Origin: Granulosicoccus sp964390335
GTDB lineage: Bacteria; Pseudomonadota; Gammaproteobacteria; Granulosicoccales; Granulosicoccaceae
Direction of reading: 5' to 3'
NCBI GenBank assembly: GCA_964390335.1
Contig: CAYMHU010000002.1
Location: 143,352 to 207,351 of the forward strand
Length of the DNA stretch: 64,000 nt
Positions within the stretch are counted from its first letter, which is position 1. Each line of letters starts with the position of its first letter. The notes beneath the pieces are model-generated. The model saw only the letters and a list, made by a program, of their open reading frames with translations. It was not told where the DNA came from and made no database searches. A program made the translations under genes and the position numbers. Positions 44,501 to 51,561 of the stretch are shown in pieces.

Positions 44501-45406
44501 ATGACTCCCTTAGACTGGGGCATGGCTATTCCAAACCCCTCTGCGGTGCTTGAGCTGCTCAAGCCGATCACGTGGTTTCCTCCAATGTGGGCCTTTGCAT
44601 GCGGAATCGTCTCTATTGGCGCTCCGCAACTAAACAACAAGTGGCTTATTCTGTCCGGATTGATCCTGTGCGGCCCAATGGTCTGTGGTGCAAGTCAGGT
44701 TGTTAACGATTGGTTCGATCGACGCGTTGACAGTATCAATGAACCGCAACGCCCTATCCCGTCGGGTCGTGTTCCCGGACGTTGGGGATTGTATGTTGCT
44801 ATTCTTTGGTCACTGCTGTCATTGCTCGTGGCCAGCTCCCTTGGCATGATCGGGCTGGTTACAGGTACTTTCGGATTATTACTGGCTTGGGCATACAGCG
44901 CACCGCCGTTTCGATTAAAGCAAAACGGTTGGTGGGGGAATTCGGCTGTTGCTGCCTGCTATGAAGGACTGCCCTGGTTAACGGGTGCAGCCATCATGGC
45001 CACCGCAATGCCGCACACTAATATCATCATTATCGCATTGCTTTATAGCGTGGGCGCGCATGGCATCATGACGCTCAACGATTTCAAGTCTGTTAAGGGT
45101 GATACGCAATTAGGTATTCGGTCACTGCCAGCGCAACTCGGTGTTGACAAAGCAGCGAAAGTGGCGTGCGTGATGATGCTGATACCGCAGTTTATTGTTA
45201 TCGCATTATTGCTTATTTGGCAGCTTCCAATACACGGCTTCTCGGTATCAGTGTTGGTTGTTGTGCAAATGGCGCTGATGCGCAGACTGCTCAGCGATCC
45301 AATCAAACACGATCGTTGGTATAGCGCAGTCGGTGTTCCATTGTATGTGCTTGGCATGATGGTTACTGCTCTGGCGCTGCGTACGTTTACATCAACCGTG
45401 TCATAA
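44501..45406 (+). CDS. bchG: Bacteriochlorophyll a synthase (geranylgeranyl/phytyl transferase)
   Basis: UbiA-superfamily membrane prenyltransferase esterifying bacteriochlorophyllide a. Seen: VLELLKPITWFPPMWAFACG, the first Asp motif NDWFDRRVDSINEPQRPIPSGR (as NDWFDRRVD and the following INEPQRPIPSG), LAWAYSAPPFRLKQNGWWGN and the second motif TLNDFKSVKGDTQLGIRSLP. About nine helices, 301 aa. Start uncertain: ATG 44501 overlaps the operator region and has no ribosome site, while ATG 44522 (MAIPNPSAV) matches the usual family start better. Confidence 0.94.
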   Translation: MTPLDWGMAIPNPSAVLELLKPITWFPPMWAFACGIVSIGAPQLNNKWLILSGLILCGPMVCGASQVVNDWFDRRVDSINEPQRPIPSGRVPGRWGLYVAILWSLLSLLVASSLGMIGLVTGTFGLLLAWAYSAPPFRLKQNGWWGNSAVAACYEGLPWLTGAAIMATAMPHTNIIIIALLYSVGAHGIMTLNDFKSVKGDTQLGIRSLPAQLGVDKAAKVACVMMLIPQFIVIALLLIWQLPIHGFSVSVLVVVQMALMRRLLSDPIKHDRWYSAVGVPLYVLGMMVTALALRTFTSTVS

Positions 45407-45435
45407 ACGGTGTCGTTACCAGGAGATCCAAAATC

Positions 45436-46761
45436 ATGAGTTCAAACACAAAGACATTGGGCTGGTTGGGTATTTTCCGTATCGGACTGGTGCAAACCGC
45501 ACTCGGGGCGATGGTGGTATTAACAACATCCACATTGAACCGGGTAATGGTTATCGAACTGGCATTGTTTGCCATGCTGCCAGGCGCTTTGGTCGCCCTG
45601 CATTACGCCGTGCAGATCTTGCGTCCGCGGATGGGACACAGCTCTGATTCAGGTAATCAGCGTACACCATGGATTATCGGTGGCTTGATCGTGTTAGCGC
45701 TGGGTACGATTGGCGCAACGCTATCAACTGCATTAATGGCCACTAATGTCACTGCTGGCATTATCGGAGCAACACTGGCATTCATCCTTATCGGACTTGG
45801 CGTGGGCGCATCTGGCACCTCACTGTTGGCTTTACTGGCGTCTCGAGTCGATGAACATCGACGACCAGCGGCCGCCACAATTGTATGGGTGATGATGATT
45901 GCTGGTTTTGTGGTAACGGCCGGCGTTGTCGGAGCCAAACTGGATCCGTTTACGATGGAACGACTGGTCGTGATCACCTGTTGCGTAGCGCTAATCGCTG
46001 TGACTGTGGGTACGCTTGCCATAGTTGGCATTGAACGCAAATTCGCACCGCAGGAACAAACCGTTACCGATCAATCTAAAGTTGACTTCAAAACGGCATT
46101 ATCAGAAACCTGGCAAGACCAACGCGCACGGCAGTTCACTATTTTTGTGTTTGTATCCATGCTGGCCTATAGCGCTCAGGACTTAATTCTGGAACCCTTC
46201 GCGGGGGCAGTTTTCCAATTTACACCAGGAGAATCAACGCAACTGGCTGGCGTCCATCACGGTGGCGTGTTGCTGGGCATGATCCTGGTTGCGATCATCG
46301 GCACCCGTGTCGCACGCCGACACCCCGGCACCCTGCATTTTTGCTGTGTTGGAGGTTGCGTTGCGTCTGCACTATCGTTGGCGGTATTAGCCTACGGAGG
46401 TTTAACAGGAGCAGCGTTTCCACTAAAGCAGGCGGTGTTTGCGTTGGGGTTGAGTAACGGCGTGTTCGCGGTAGCCGCAATCGGTTCCATGATGGCTTTA
46501 GCCGGTGCCAGTAAGGGGCGTCGCGAAGGCATCCGTATGGGCGTCTGGGGCGCGGCGCAAGCGGTTGCATTTGGCATTGGCGGGTTTGCTGGTACAGCCA
46601 TGATTGATGTTGCGCGCAGCCAAATTCACTCAGACGCTGCAGCCTACGCTACCGTTTTTGCGGCCCAAGCCATTCTGTTTATTATTGCCGCTTGGCTGGC
46701 TGCCAATCTTGGCGATCATCAACGTGACGCATCGTCGTTGCGCATGGGCAAGCCTGTTTAA
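45436..46761 (+). CDS. PucC-family BCD transporter between bchG and bchP
   Basis: Twelve-helix MFS protein of the bacteriochlorophyll delivery (BCD) family, in the position called orf427/bch2 in other PGCs. Seen: GIFRIGLVQTALGAMVVLTT, TLNRVMVIELALFAMLPGALV (two motifs), MGHSSDSGNQRTPWIIGG, EPFAGAVFQFTPGESTQLAG and MGVWGAAQAVAFGIGG. 441 aa. Good ribosome site AGGAGAT. Together with LhaA and PucC this makes three members. Its specific job, possibly pigment handling near BchG and BchP, is not established. Confidence 0.85.
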   Translation: MSSNTKTLGWLGIFRIGLVQTALGAMVVLTTSTLNRVMVIELALFAMLPGALVALHYAVQILRPRMGHSSDSGNQRTPWIIGGLIVLALGTIGATLSTALMATNVTAGIIGATLAFILIGLGVGASGTSLLALLASRVDEHRRPAAATIVWVMMIAGFVVTAGVVGAKLDPFTMERLVVITCCVALIAVTVGTLAIVGIERKFAPQEQTVTDQSKVDFKTALSETWQDQRARQFTIFVFVSMLAYSAQDLILEPFAGAVFQFTPGESTQLAGVHHGGVLLGMILVAIIGTRVARRHPGTLHFCCVGGCVASALSLAVLAYGGLTGAAFPLKQAVFALGLSNGVFAVAAIGSMMALAGASKGRREGIRMGVWGAAQAVAFGIGGFAGTAMIDVARSQIHSDAAAYATVFAAQAILFIIAAWLAANLGDHQRDASSLRMGKPV

Positions 46762-46796
46762 TTATTCATGTAGTCTTTATCAAGAGGTACGATGCA

Positions 46797-48014
46797 ATGA
46801 CACAACACTTCGATGTAATCGTGGTCGGCGGCGGACCTTCCGGGGCGAGCGCTGCAAATGAACTCGCGTTAGCCGGTTGTTCGGTTGCACTGCTGGATAA
46901 ACCGGGCCGGATAAAACCATGTGGTGGCGCAATTCCGCCTCGCCTCGTTAACGATTTTGCTATCCCAGATGAATTGATCGTGGCTCGGTCAAACTGTGCA
47001 CGAATGGTCTCGCCAGCCGGGTCAAAAGTGGATATGCCAATCGACGGTGGTTTTGTAGGCATGGTGAATCGCGAGCATTTTGATGAATGGCTTCGTGAAC
47101 GCGCCGTAGCAAACGGGGCTTATCGCATTGACGGTACATTTCTTTCCATTGATACTGATGCAGCCGATGAAGGTTGCACACTCATATACCGTCCATACGA
47201 AGATAAAAGTGCTGAGCGTTCACTACATGCACGCTATGTGATAGGAGCGGACGGTGCAAACTCAGCGGTTGGGAAACACACCATAAAAGGCGCCGATAAA
47301 GTGCCATTCGTTGCCGCCTATCACGAGATCGTAAAATCACCGATTGAATCCAATACCGGGTCCGGCAACGGCTCCGGTATCGACTTCGATCCTGCGCGCT
47401 GCGATGTGTATTATCAGGGCAAAGTGTCGCCGGATTTTTACGGCTGGGTTTTTCCGCATGGCGATGAAACCAGTATTGGCGTAGGCAGCGCTAAAAAGGG
47501 TTTCAAGCTAAGACAATCAGCGGCATTATTACGCGACAGCGCTGGTATGAAAGAACAGGAAACCGTGCGTTGTGAAGGCGCGCCGATACCATTAAAAGTA
47601 CTTAAACGCTGGGACAATGGACGCAATGTTATTTTGGCAGGCGATGCAGCGGGCGTGGTTGCTCCAGCGTCTGGTGAAGGCATTTACTATGCGATGCGCT
47701 GTGGACAGCTGGTCGCACAGGCGGTACACACAAGCTTATGCGAACACAACCCTGAAGCGCTTAGACAAGCCAGAAAAGTGTTCATGAAAGAATCGGGTAC
47801 TGTGTTTTTTATACTAGGCATCATGCAACGTTTTTGGTACCGATCAGACAAACTGCGTGAGAAGTTTGTTCATATTTGCAAGGACGAAGATGTTCAACGA
47901 TTGACATGGGAGTCTTATATGAACAAAAAACTGGTAAGAAAAAAGCCGCTTACGCACGTGCGTATTTTTTTTAAAGACCTCGCACACCTATGCGGTGTTA
48001 CAACCGTTCGCTAA
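46797..48014 (+). CDS. bchP: Geranylgeranyl reductase BchP
   Basis: FAD/NADPH enzyme reducing the geranylgeranyl tail of BChl to phytyl in three steps. Seen: VIVVGGGPSGASAANELALA (Rossmann motif, residues 7-26), GRIKPCGGAIPPRLV, VIGADGANSAVGKH and VILAGDAAGVVAPASGEGIY. 405 aa. AGAGGT before the ATG is a good ribosome site, and it lies 35 nt after the MFS gene and 45 nt before tspO. Full set with bchG implies phytylated BChl a. Confidence 0.95.
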   Translation: MTQHFDVIVVGGGPSGASAANELALAGCSVALLDKPGRIKPCGGAIPPRLVNDFAIPDELIVARSNCARMVSPAGSKVDMPIDGGFVGMVNREHFDEWLRERAVANGAYRIDGTFLSIDTDAADEGCTLIYRPYEDKSAERSLHARYVIGADGANSAVGKHTIKGADKVPFVAAYHEIVKSPIESNTGSGNGSGIDFDPARCDVYYQGKVSPDFYGWVFPHGDETSIGVGSAKKGFKLRQSAALLRDSAGMKEQETVRCEGAPIPLKVLKRWDNGRNVILAGDAAGVVAPASGEGIYYAMRCGQLVAQAVHTSLCEHNPEALRQARKVFMKESGTVFFILGIMQRFWYRSDKLREKFVHICKDEDVQRLTWESYMNKKLVRKKPLTHVRIFFKDLAHLCGVTTVR

Positions 48015-48059
48015 CGGCTTGCAGCACAAGTGCTGATGGCGTTGAACCAACTATAAAAC

Positions 48060-48539
48060 ATGACGATTGCAAACTATCCCTTACCCACTGTGCTCACCGT
48101 TGTGGTGTTAACCGTTTTGGTTGCGTTAATTGGCGGCCTGGCCACGGTTTTGGGGCCGTGGTATGACGCGTTAAAAAAACCGGCGTGGCAACCACCGGAT
48201 TGGCTTTTTGGTCCGGCGTGGACGTTGATTTTCCTATTAGCTGCCTATGCTGCAATCGACAGCTACACCCAGGCACCGCCGACTGCGCGTACAGCAATTA
48301 TCACCGTATTCGCTATCAATGCCGTGCTCAACATCTTGTGGAGCGTGCTGTTTTTTAAGCTTCAAAGTCCCATGTTTGCGTTATATGAAGTTGTGTTGTT
48401 GTGGCTATCTATCGTATCGATCATGGTCGTGATCTACCCCTACTCGTTGTCCGGTACTTTGGCACTGGTGCCCTACCTTGCGTGGGTCGGGTTTGCTGCG
48501 TTTCTGAACTACACCATTGTCACTTTAAATGCGCGATGA
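48060..48539 (+). CDS. tspO: TspO/MBR outer membrane sensory protein (CrtK)
   Basis: Five-helix tryptophan-rich sensory protein; in Rhodobacter TspO modulates photosynthesis genes in response to oxygen, probably through porphyrin transport. Seen: GPWYDALKKPAWQPPDWLFG, PAWTLIFLLAAYAAIDSY, INAVLNILWSVLFFKLQSP and LVPYLAWVGFAAFLNYTIVTLN (two motifs). 159 aa, complete. The name crtK is historical. Its stop lies within the crtF start (11-nt overlap), so the two are co-translated. Confidence 0.93.
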   Translation: MTIANYPLPTVLTVVVLTVLVALIGGLATVLGPWYDALKKPAWQPPDWLFGPAWTLIFLLAAYAAIDSYTQAPPTARTAIITVFAINAVLNILWSVLFFKLQSPMFALYEVVLLWLSIVSIMVVIYPYSLSGTLALVPYLAWVGFAAFLNYTIVTLNAR

Positions 48540-49707
48540 CCAAGACGAGAAACCGCTTTCGTCGAATGGGGTGCGCGAAAGCAAGTTCGGCTTAACATCC
48601 ATCATCCTGAAACTGTACCGACTGCAAACCAGCATCCAGCTCAGTCCGCGTTTTGTCACGATGGCATTGCGATTCTGGCCTACCCGGCGTATTGCACAGC
48701 ACCAGGCGGTAGAATTGTTTGATCTTGTCAGCGGTTTCGTCTATTCACAAATTCTGCGACTGGCGGTCGATATCAACTTACTCGATCATCTGGTACAGCC
48801 CAAAAATGTAACCGCCATCAGTCAATGTATTGGCCTGAGTACGGAACACAGCGCAAGAGTTTTACGCGCTACAACGGCTATACAGCTAACTAAAGCATTG
48901 CCTTCAGGGAATTATGGTTTGGGTAAAATGGGCTTGGCGGTTTTAAGCAACCCAGGCCTGGTCGAACTGATCAAACACCACGACATGTTGTACCGCGACT
49001 TAATTGATCCTAAAACACTGTTCGACGCCGATCAACAACGCGCTCTCGGCGATTATTGGTCGTATGCTCGAAGCACCGAACCCGATCAACCAGACAACAC
49101 CAACGCCACTGAGGTACGCGCTTATTCTGACTTAATGGCGGCATCGCAAACGATGATCAGTGACCAAGTACTGCAGGCGTATCGTTTTGAGCGGCATAAG
49201 CGGGTAATGGATCTTGGCGGTGGTACAGGCGCGTTCATCCGAAGCATTCGGCACAAACATGACACGCTATCGCTGGCATTGTTTGATCTGCCATCTGTAG
49301 GTGAGGCCGTCGATGAACAGCAACTAAAACAACTTCGCATCGATCAGTTTAAGGGCGATTTTTTTCAGGATGAACTACCCCAAGGCTTTGATCTCATCAC
49401 GCTGGTCCGGATTATCCACGATCACAATGACAATGCCGTACGAGTTCTGTTTCAAAACGTTTTTGACGCATTGCCGAATCAAGGCACACTCCTGATTGCT
49501 GAACCGTTAGCCAACACCCCGGGAGCGGAACGCATGGGCGATGCCTATTTCAATCTGTACTTCCTGGCAATGGGCAAAGGCGAACCACGTAGCTACGAGC
49601 GTCTGAAAACCTTGCTTCAAGAGTGCGGTTTTACAGCAATCACCCGTCACACCACCACGTTGCCGTTGGTTTGTAGTGTTATTAGCGCAACCGCTGCTAA
49701 AACGTAA
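48529..49707 (+). CDS. crtF: Hydroxyneurosporene-O-methyltransferase CrtF
   Basis: SAM-dependent O-methyltransferase making the 1-methoxy end groups of spirilloxanthin. Seen: an N-terminal dimerisation and winged-helix part (LFDLVSGFVYSQILRLAVDI), motif I VMDLGGGTGAFIRSIRH, then DFFQDELPQGFDLITLVRII and AEPLANTPGAERMGDAYFNLYF (two motifs), all as in CrtF and the plant-like O-methyltransferases. 392 aa. Last gene of the aerR-ppsR-bchG run; 375 nt without a gene follow. Confidence 0.92.
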   Translation: MRDDQDEKPLSSNGVRESKFGLTSIILKLYRLQTSIQLSPRFVTMALRFWPTRRIAQHQAVELFDLVSGFVYSQILRLAVDINLLDHLVQPKNVTAISQCIGLSTEHSARVLRATTAIQLTKALPSGNYGLGKMGLAVLSNPGLVELIKHHDMLYRDLIDPKTLFDADQQRALGDYWSYARSTEPDQPDNTNATEVRAYSDLMAASQTMISDQVLQAYRFERHKRVMDLGGGTGAFIRSIRHKHDTLSLALFDLPSVGEAVDEQQLKQLRIDQFKGDFFQDELPQGFDLITLVRIIHDHNDNAVRVLFQNVFDALPNQGTLLIAEPLANTPGAERMGDAYFNLYFLAMGKGEPRSYERLKTLLQECGFTAITRHTTTLPLVCSVISATAAKT

Positions 49708-49856
49708 TTCAAACCGCTGACTTATTAGTCACAACACCGCGCAATACCGCAATTCGCTTGGATTTCAAGCCACTTGTAACCGCACACCTTTAGAGTATTA
49801 ACGTGTGGTGACAAGGCTAAATCAAGCTTTTTGATTCCTGAAAATGGCCACATTTG

Positions 49857-49923
49857 TGTCAATTTTAATAGACAGTTTTAATTGTGCATATAAATTGACA
49901 GTCCTGGGATTTATTTGTATATT
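49857..49923 (+). promoter_or_regulatory. sigma70 promoter with paired PpsR operators before orf249
   Basis: TGTCAATTTTAATAGACA at 49857-49874 and TGTGCATATAAATTGACA at 49883-49900 are perfect TGT-N12-ACA dyads with centres 26 bp apart. The right arm of the second is a consensus -35 (TTGACA, 49895-49900), followed after 17 nt by TATATT (49918-49923), five of six to TATAAT. PpsR bound here should block RNA polymerase. This is among the best promoters in the window. The rest of 49708-50082 holds only a weak AATCAA/TTGATT hairpin near 49820 and no gene. Confidence 0.85.
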
Positions 49924-50082
49924 TATATACAGTATGTCATTGTAGTTAGCAGTTTCCGCTGGCTTGGTGCGAACATGCTGTGCGTTTCACCTTGTTGTGG
50001 TTAACAGGCATTGATTAAAAACACATTCAATGCAAACTCGTTCAGCCAGATCGTTCAATAACACGTTCAATGGAGATATGTC

Positions 50083-50832
50083 ATGTCGGTAATCGCCCGA
50101 GCTTACGAATCTGAACAACAAGCCAAAGAAGCGATCAACGCGTTGCTTGCCAAAGGTCTGACCGAAGATCGCATTCAAATGATCCGTCCGGTCTCAGAAC
50201 AATCCACTGTCAGTGATGGATTGCGCGCGGGCAAAGCCTTGGCCCAGCACAACAACACTGAGTCTTATGCGCAAGCATTAGAAAACGGTCAAACAATCGT
50301 CATAGCCGAAGCGCATTTTGGACAAGGCATGGTATTGTCGAATGCAATGGACGCGTGCAACCCGGTCCCTTTAGAAAAAACGGCCGATGTCGAGCAAGCT
50401 TACGATAGCAGCACACCGTTTTCATATATGCTTGGGATGCCGGTTCTATCGAGAAACAATCCAGCGCCTTTCTCAGCTATGTTTGGGTTTTCCACTGAGT
50501 CATCTGGTCTGTCATTTTTGAGCCGCTGGTTCGGCGGCACGCGTAGCAACTCAGCAGCCCCATTGTCAAACATGATAAGAATGCCCTTGCTGACTAAAAG
50601 CGGCGGCCCTATCCTGTCAAAATTTGGTTTAAAAGAACTAAAAGAGGACACTCACCGAACATCATCCTTCGGCATCCCGTTATTAACCGGCCAAGCAGCT
50701 CCATTTTCCTCCGTTTTAGAAATGGATTGCAAATCGGATGAGCCTGCACCACTGTCAAAAAAATTCGGCCTGAAATTATTAACCACCGAACGTGATCGTA
50801 CGCCCGCTCCGCCGAGCAATCCGAACAGCTAA
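50083..50832 (+). CDS. Unrecognised PGC protein with a triplicated 47-residue repeat (orf249)
   Basis: I do not recognise this protein. Residues 1-95 look like an alpha/beta domain of two beta-alpha-beta halves (SVIARAYESEQQAKEAINAL, GLTEDRIQMIRP; then QTIVIAEAHFGQGMVLSNAM), reminiscent of general-stress YflT-like domains. From residue 111 comes a proline/serine-rich part with three imperfect copies of about 47 residues starting at Pro112, Pro160 and Pro207. Each copy has two P-[FLI]-[SL]-x-x-[FLIM] motifs 16-17 residues apart, such as PFSYMLGMPVL, PFSAMFGFS, PLSNMIRMPLL and PLSKKFGLKLL. No signal peptide or clear membrane helix. GGAGA before the ATG is a good ribosome site. It is flanked by PpsR promoters on both sides and a strong hairpin downstream, so it is its own transcription unit. 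Confidence 0.85.
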   Translation: MSVIARAYESEQQAKEAINALLAKGLTEDRIQMIRPVSEQSTVSDGLRAGKALAQHNNTESYAQALENGQTIVIAEAHFGQGMVLSNAMDACNPVPLEKTADVEQAYDSSTPFSYMLGMPVLSRNNPAPFSAMFGFSTESSGLSFLSRWFGGTRSNSAAPLSNMIRMPLLTKSGGPILSKFGLKELKEDTHRTSSFGIPLLTGQAAPFSSVLEMDCKSDEPAPLSKKFGLKLLTTERDRTPAPPSNPNS

Positions 50833-50887
50833 TCCTCAACGCCGAACCAAAACCCATAATCAAGCAATAATCAAGCATGCTTGTTTT

Positions 50888-50911
50888 ATCACTGGCCAAC
50901 CGGCCAGTGAT
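50888..50911. terminator. Strong inverted repeat after orf249
   Basis: ATCACTGGCC-AACC-GGCCAGTGAT: a perfect 10-bp stem with a 4-base loop, 56 nt after the orf249 stop. It is followed by TTTAG only, so the T tract is short. It is the only perfect long stem in the 342-nt orf249-pucB region and probably ends orf249 transcription before the puc promoter. Confidence 0.68.
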
Positions 50912-50990
50912 TTAGCAGTGCGCGCCACGAAAAATCAGCGATAACAGTTGGTTTAATTGTAGCGAGCAGAATGTCCAAAAAGCCTTAAAC

Positions 50991-51056
50991 TGTCAACTTA
51001 TTTAGACACTTAAAATTGTATATTTTGATTGACATTTTCGCCGAGTAATGTATTGT
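50991..51056 (+). promoter_or_regulatory. puc promoter with paired PpsR operators
   Basis: TGTCAACTTATTTAGACA at 50991-51008 and TGTATATTTTGATTGACA at 51017-51034 are perfect TGT-N12-ACA dyads with centres 26 bp apart, as at orf249. The second ends in TTGACA (51029-51034), and TATTGT lies 16 nt further (51051-51056) as a -10. A leader of about 110 nt follows before pucB. PpsR binding would cover the -35. Confidence 0.85.
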
Positions 51057-51174
51057 TGTGTAGGGGTGCTTGCGAGACAGATGCAAGTAAATTACCTACG
51101 CGCTGAGTCCTTACGTTTGCAACTTTGTTGTGAGTCGAAAGTGACCTAAACACCAGTGATATTGGAGATTGATT

Positions 51175-51339
51175 ATGGCAACAGATTTGAACGATCCCGA
51201 CCGCGTATGGCCAACCGGGCTAACGATCGGTGAATCAGAAGAAATTCACAAACACGTTATTGATGGTGCCAGGGTATTTTTTGTAATCGCCCTGTTTGCC
51301 CACATCCTCGCTTATAGTTTAAGCCCGTGGTTCGGGTAA
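51175..51339 (+). CDS. pucB: LH2 antenna beta peptide
   Basis: Peripheral antenna beta polypeptide of 54 aa. Seen: GLTIGESEEIHKHVIDGARVF before the helix (residues 15-35, given as its span), with EEIHKHVIDGARVF diagnostic of LH2, and the B850-ligand histidine in ALFAHILAYSLSPWFG. The N-terminus is about 12 residues longer than in the well-studied LH2 beta peptides. TTGGAGA lies 8 nt before the ATG. It is followed 10 nt later by pucA, which has its own AAGGAG ribosome site. Confidence 0.94.
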   Translation: MATDLNDPDRVWPTGLTIGESEEIHKHVIDGARVFFVIALFAHILAYSLSPWFG

Positions 51340-51349
51340 GGAGCATAAA

Positions 51350-51493
51350 ATGAACCAAGGTAGAATTTGGTGTGTAGTCAGTCCCACAGTGGGGTTGCCA
51401 TTGTTTCTAGGAACGGTTTTAGTTATCTCATTAATCGTTCACTATTCAGTGCTATCCAACACCACTTGGCTTCCTGCTTTTTTTGGCGGCTAA
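51350..51493 (+). CDS. pucA: LH2 antenna alpha peptide with Phe44/Phe45
   Basis: Peripheral antenna alpha polypeptide of 47 aa that aligns without gaps to the Rhodoblastus acidophilus B800-850 alpha peptide: MNQGRIW, SPTVGLP, the B850 ligand His31 in LIVHYSVLS, TTW, then LPAFFGG. Positions 44 and 45, which are Tyr and Trp (or Tyr, Tyr) in B800-850 complexes and hydrogen-bond the C3 acetyl groups, are both Phe here. That pattern predicts a blue-shifted, B800-820-like complex. The C-terminus stops right after this motif and lacks the usual tail. Confidence 0.94.
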   Translation: MNQGRIWCVVSPTVGLPLFLGTVLVISLIVHYSVLSNTTWLPAFFGG

Positions 51494-51502
51494 AGTCTCA
51501 TT

Positions 51503-51533
51503 CTTGCGGGAATCGATTACCGACTCCCGCAAG
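51503..51533 (+). other. Hairpin between pucA and pucC
   Basis: CTTGCGGGA (51503-51511) and TCCCGCAAG (51525-51533) form a perfect 9-bp stem with a 13-nt loop, just 10 nt after the pucA stop. It has no T tract. In other purple bacteria such a hairpin protects the pucBA part of the message and lowers readthrough into pucC, giving more antenna peptide than assembly factor; the same role is inferred here. Confidence 0.7.
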
Positions 51534-51561
51534 TTGCAATCACTAGTGATCCCTTGCCATA

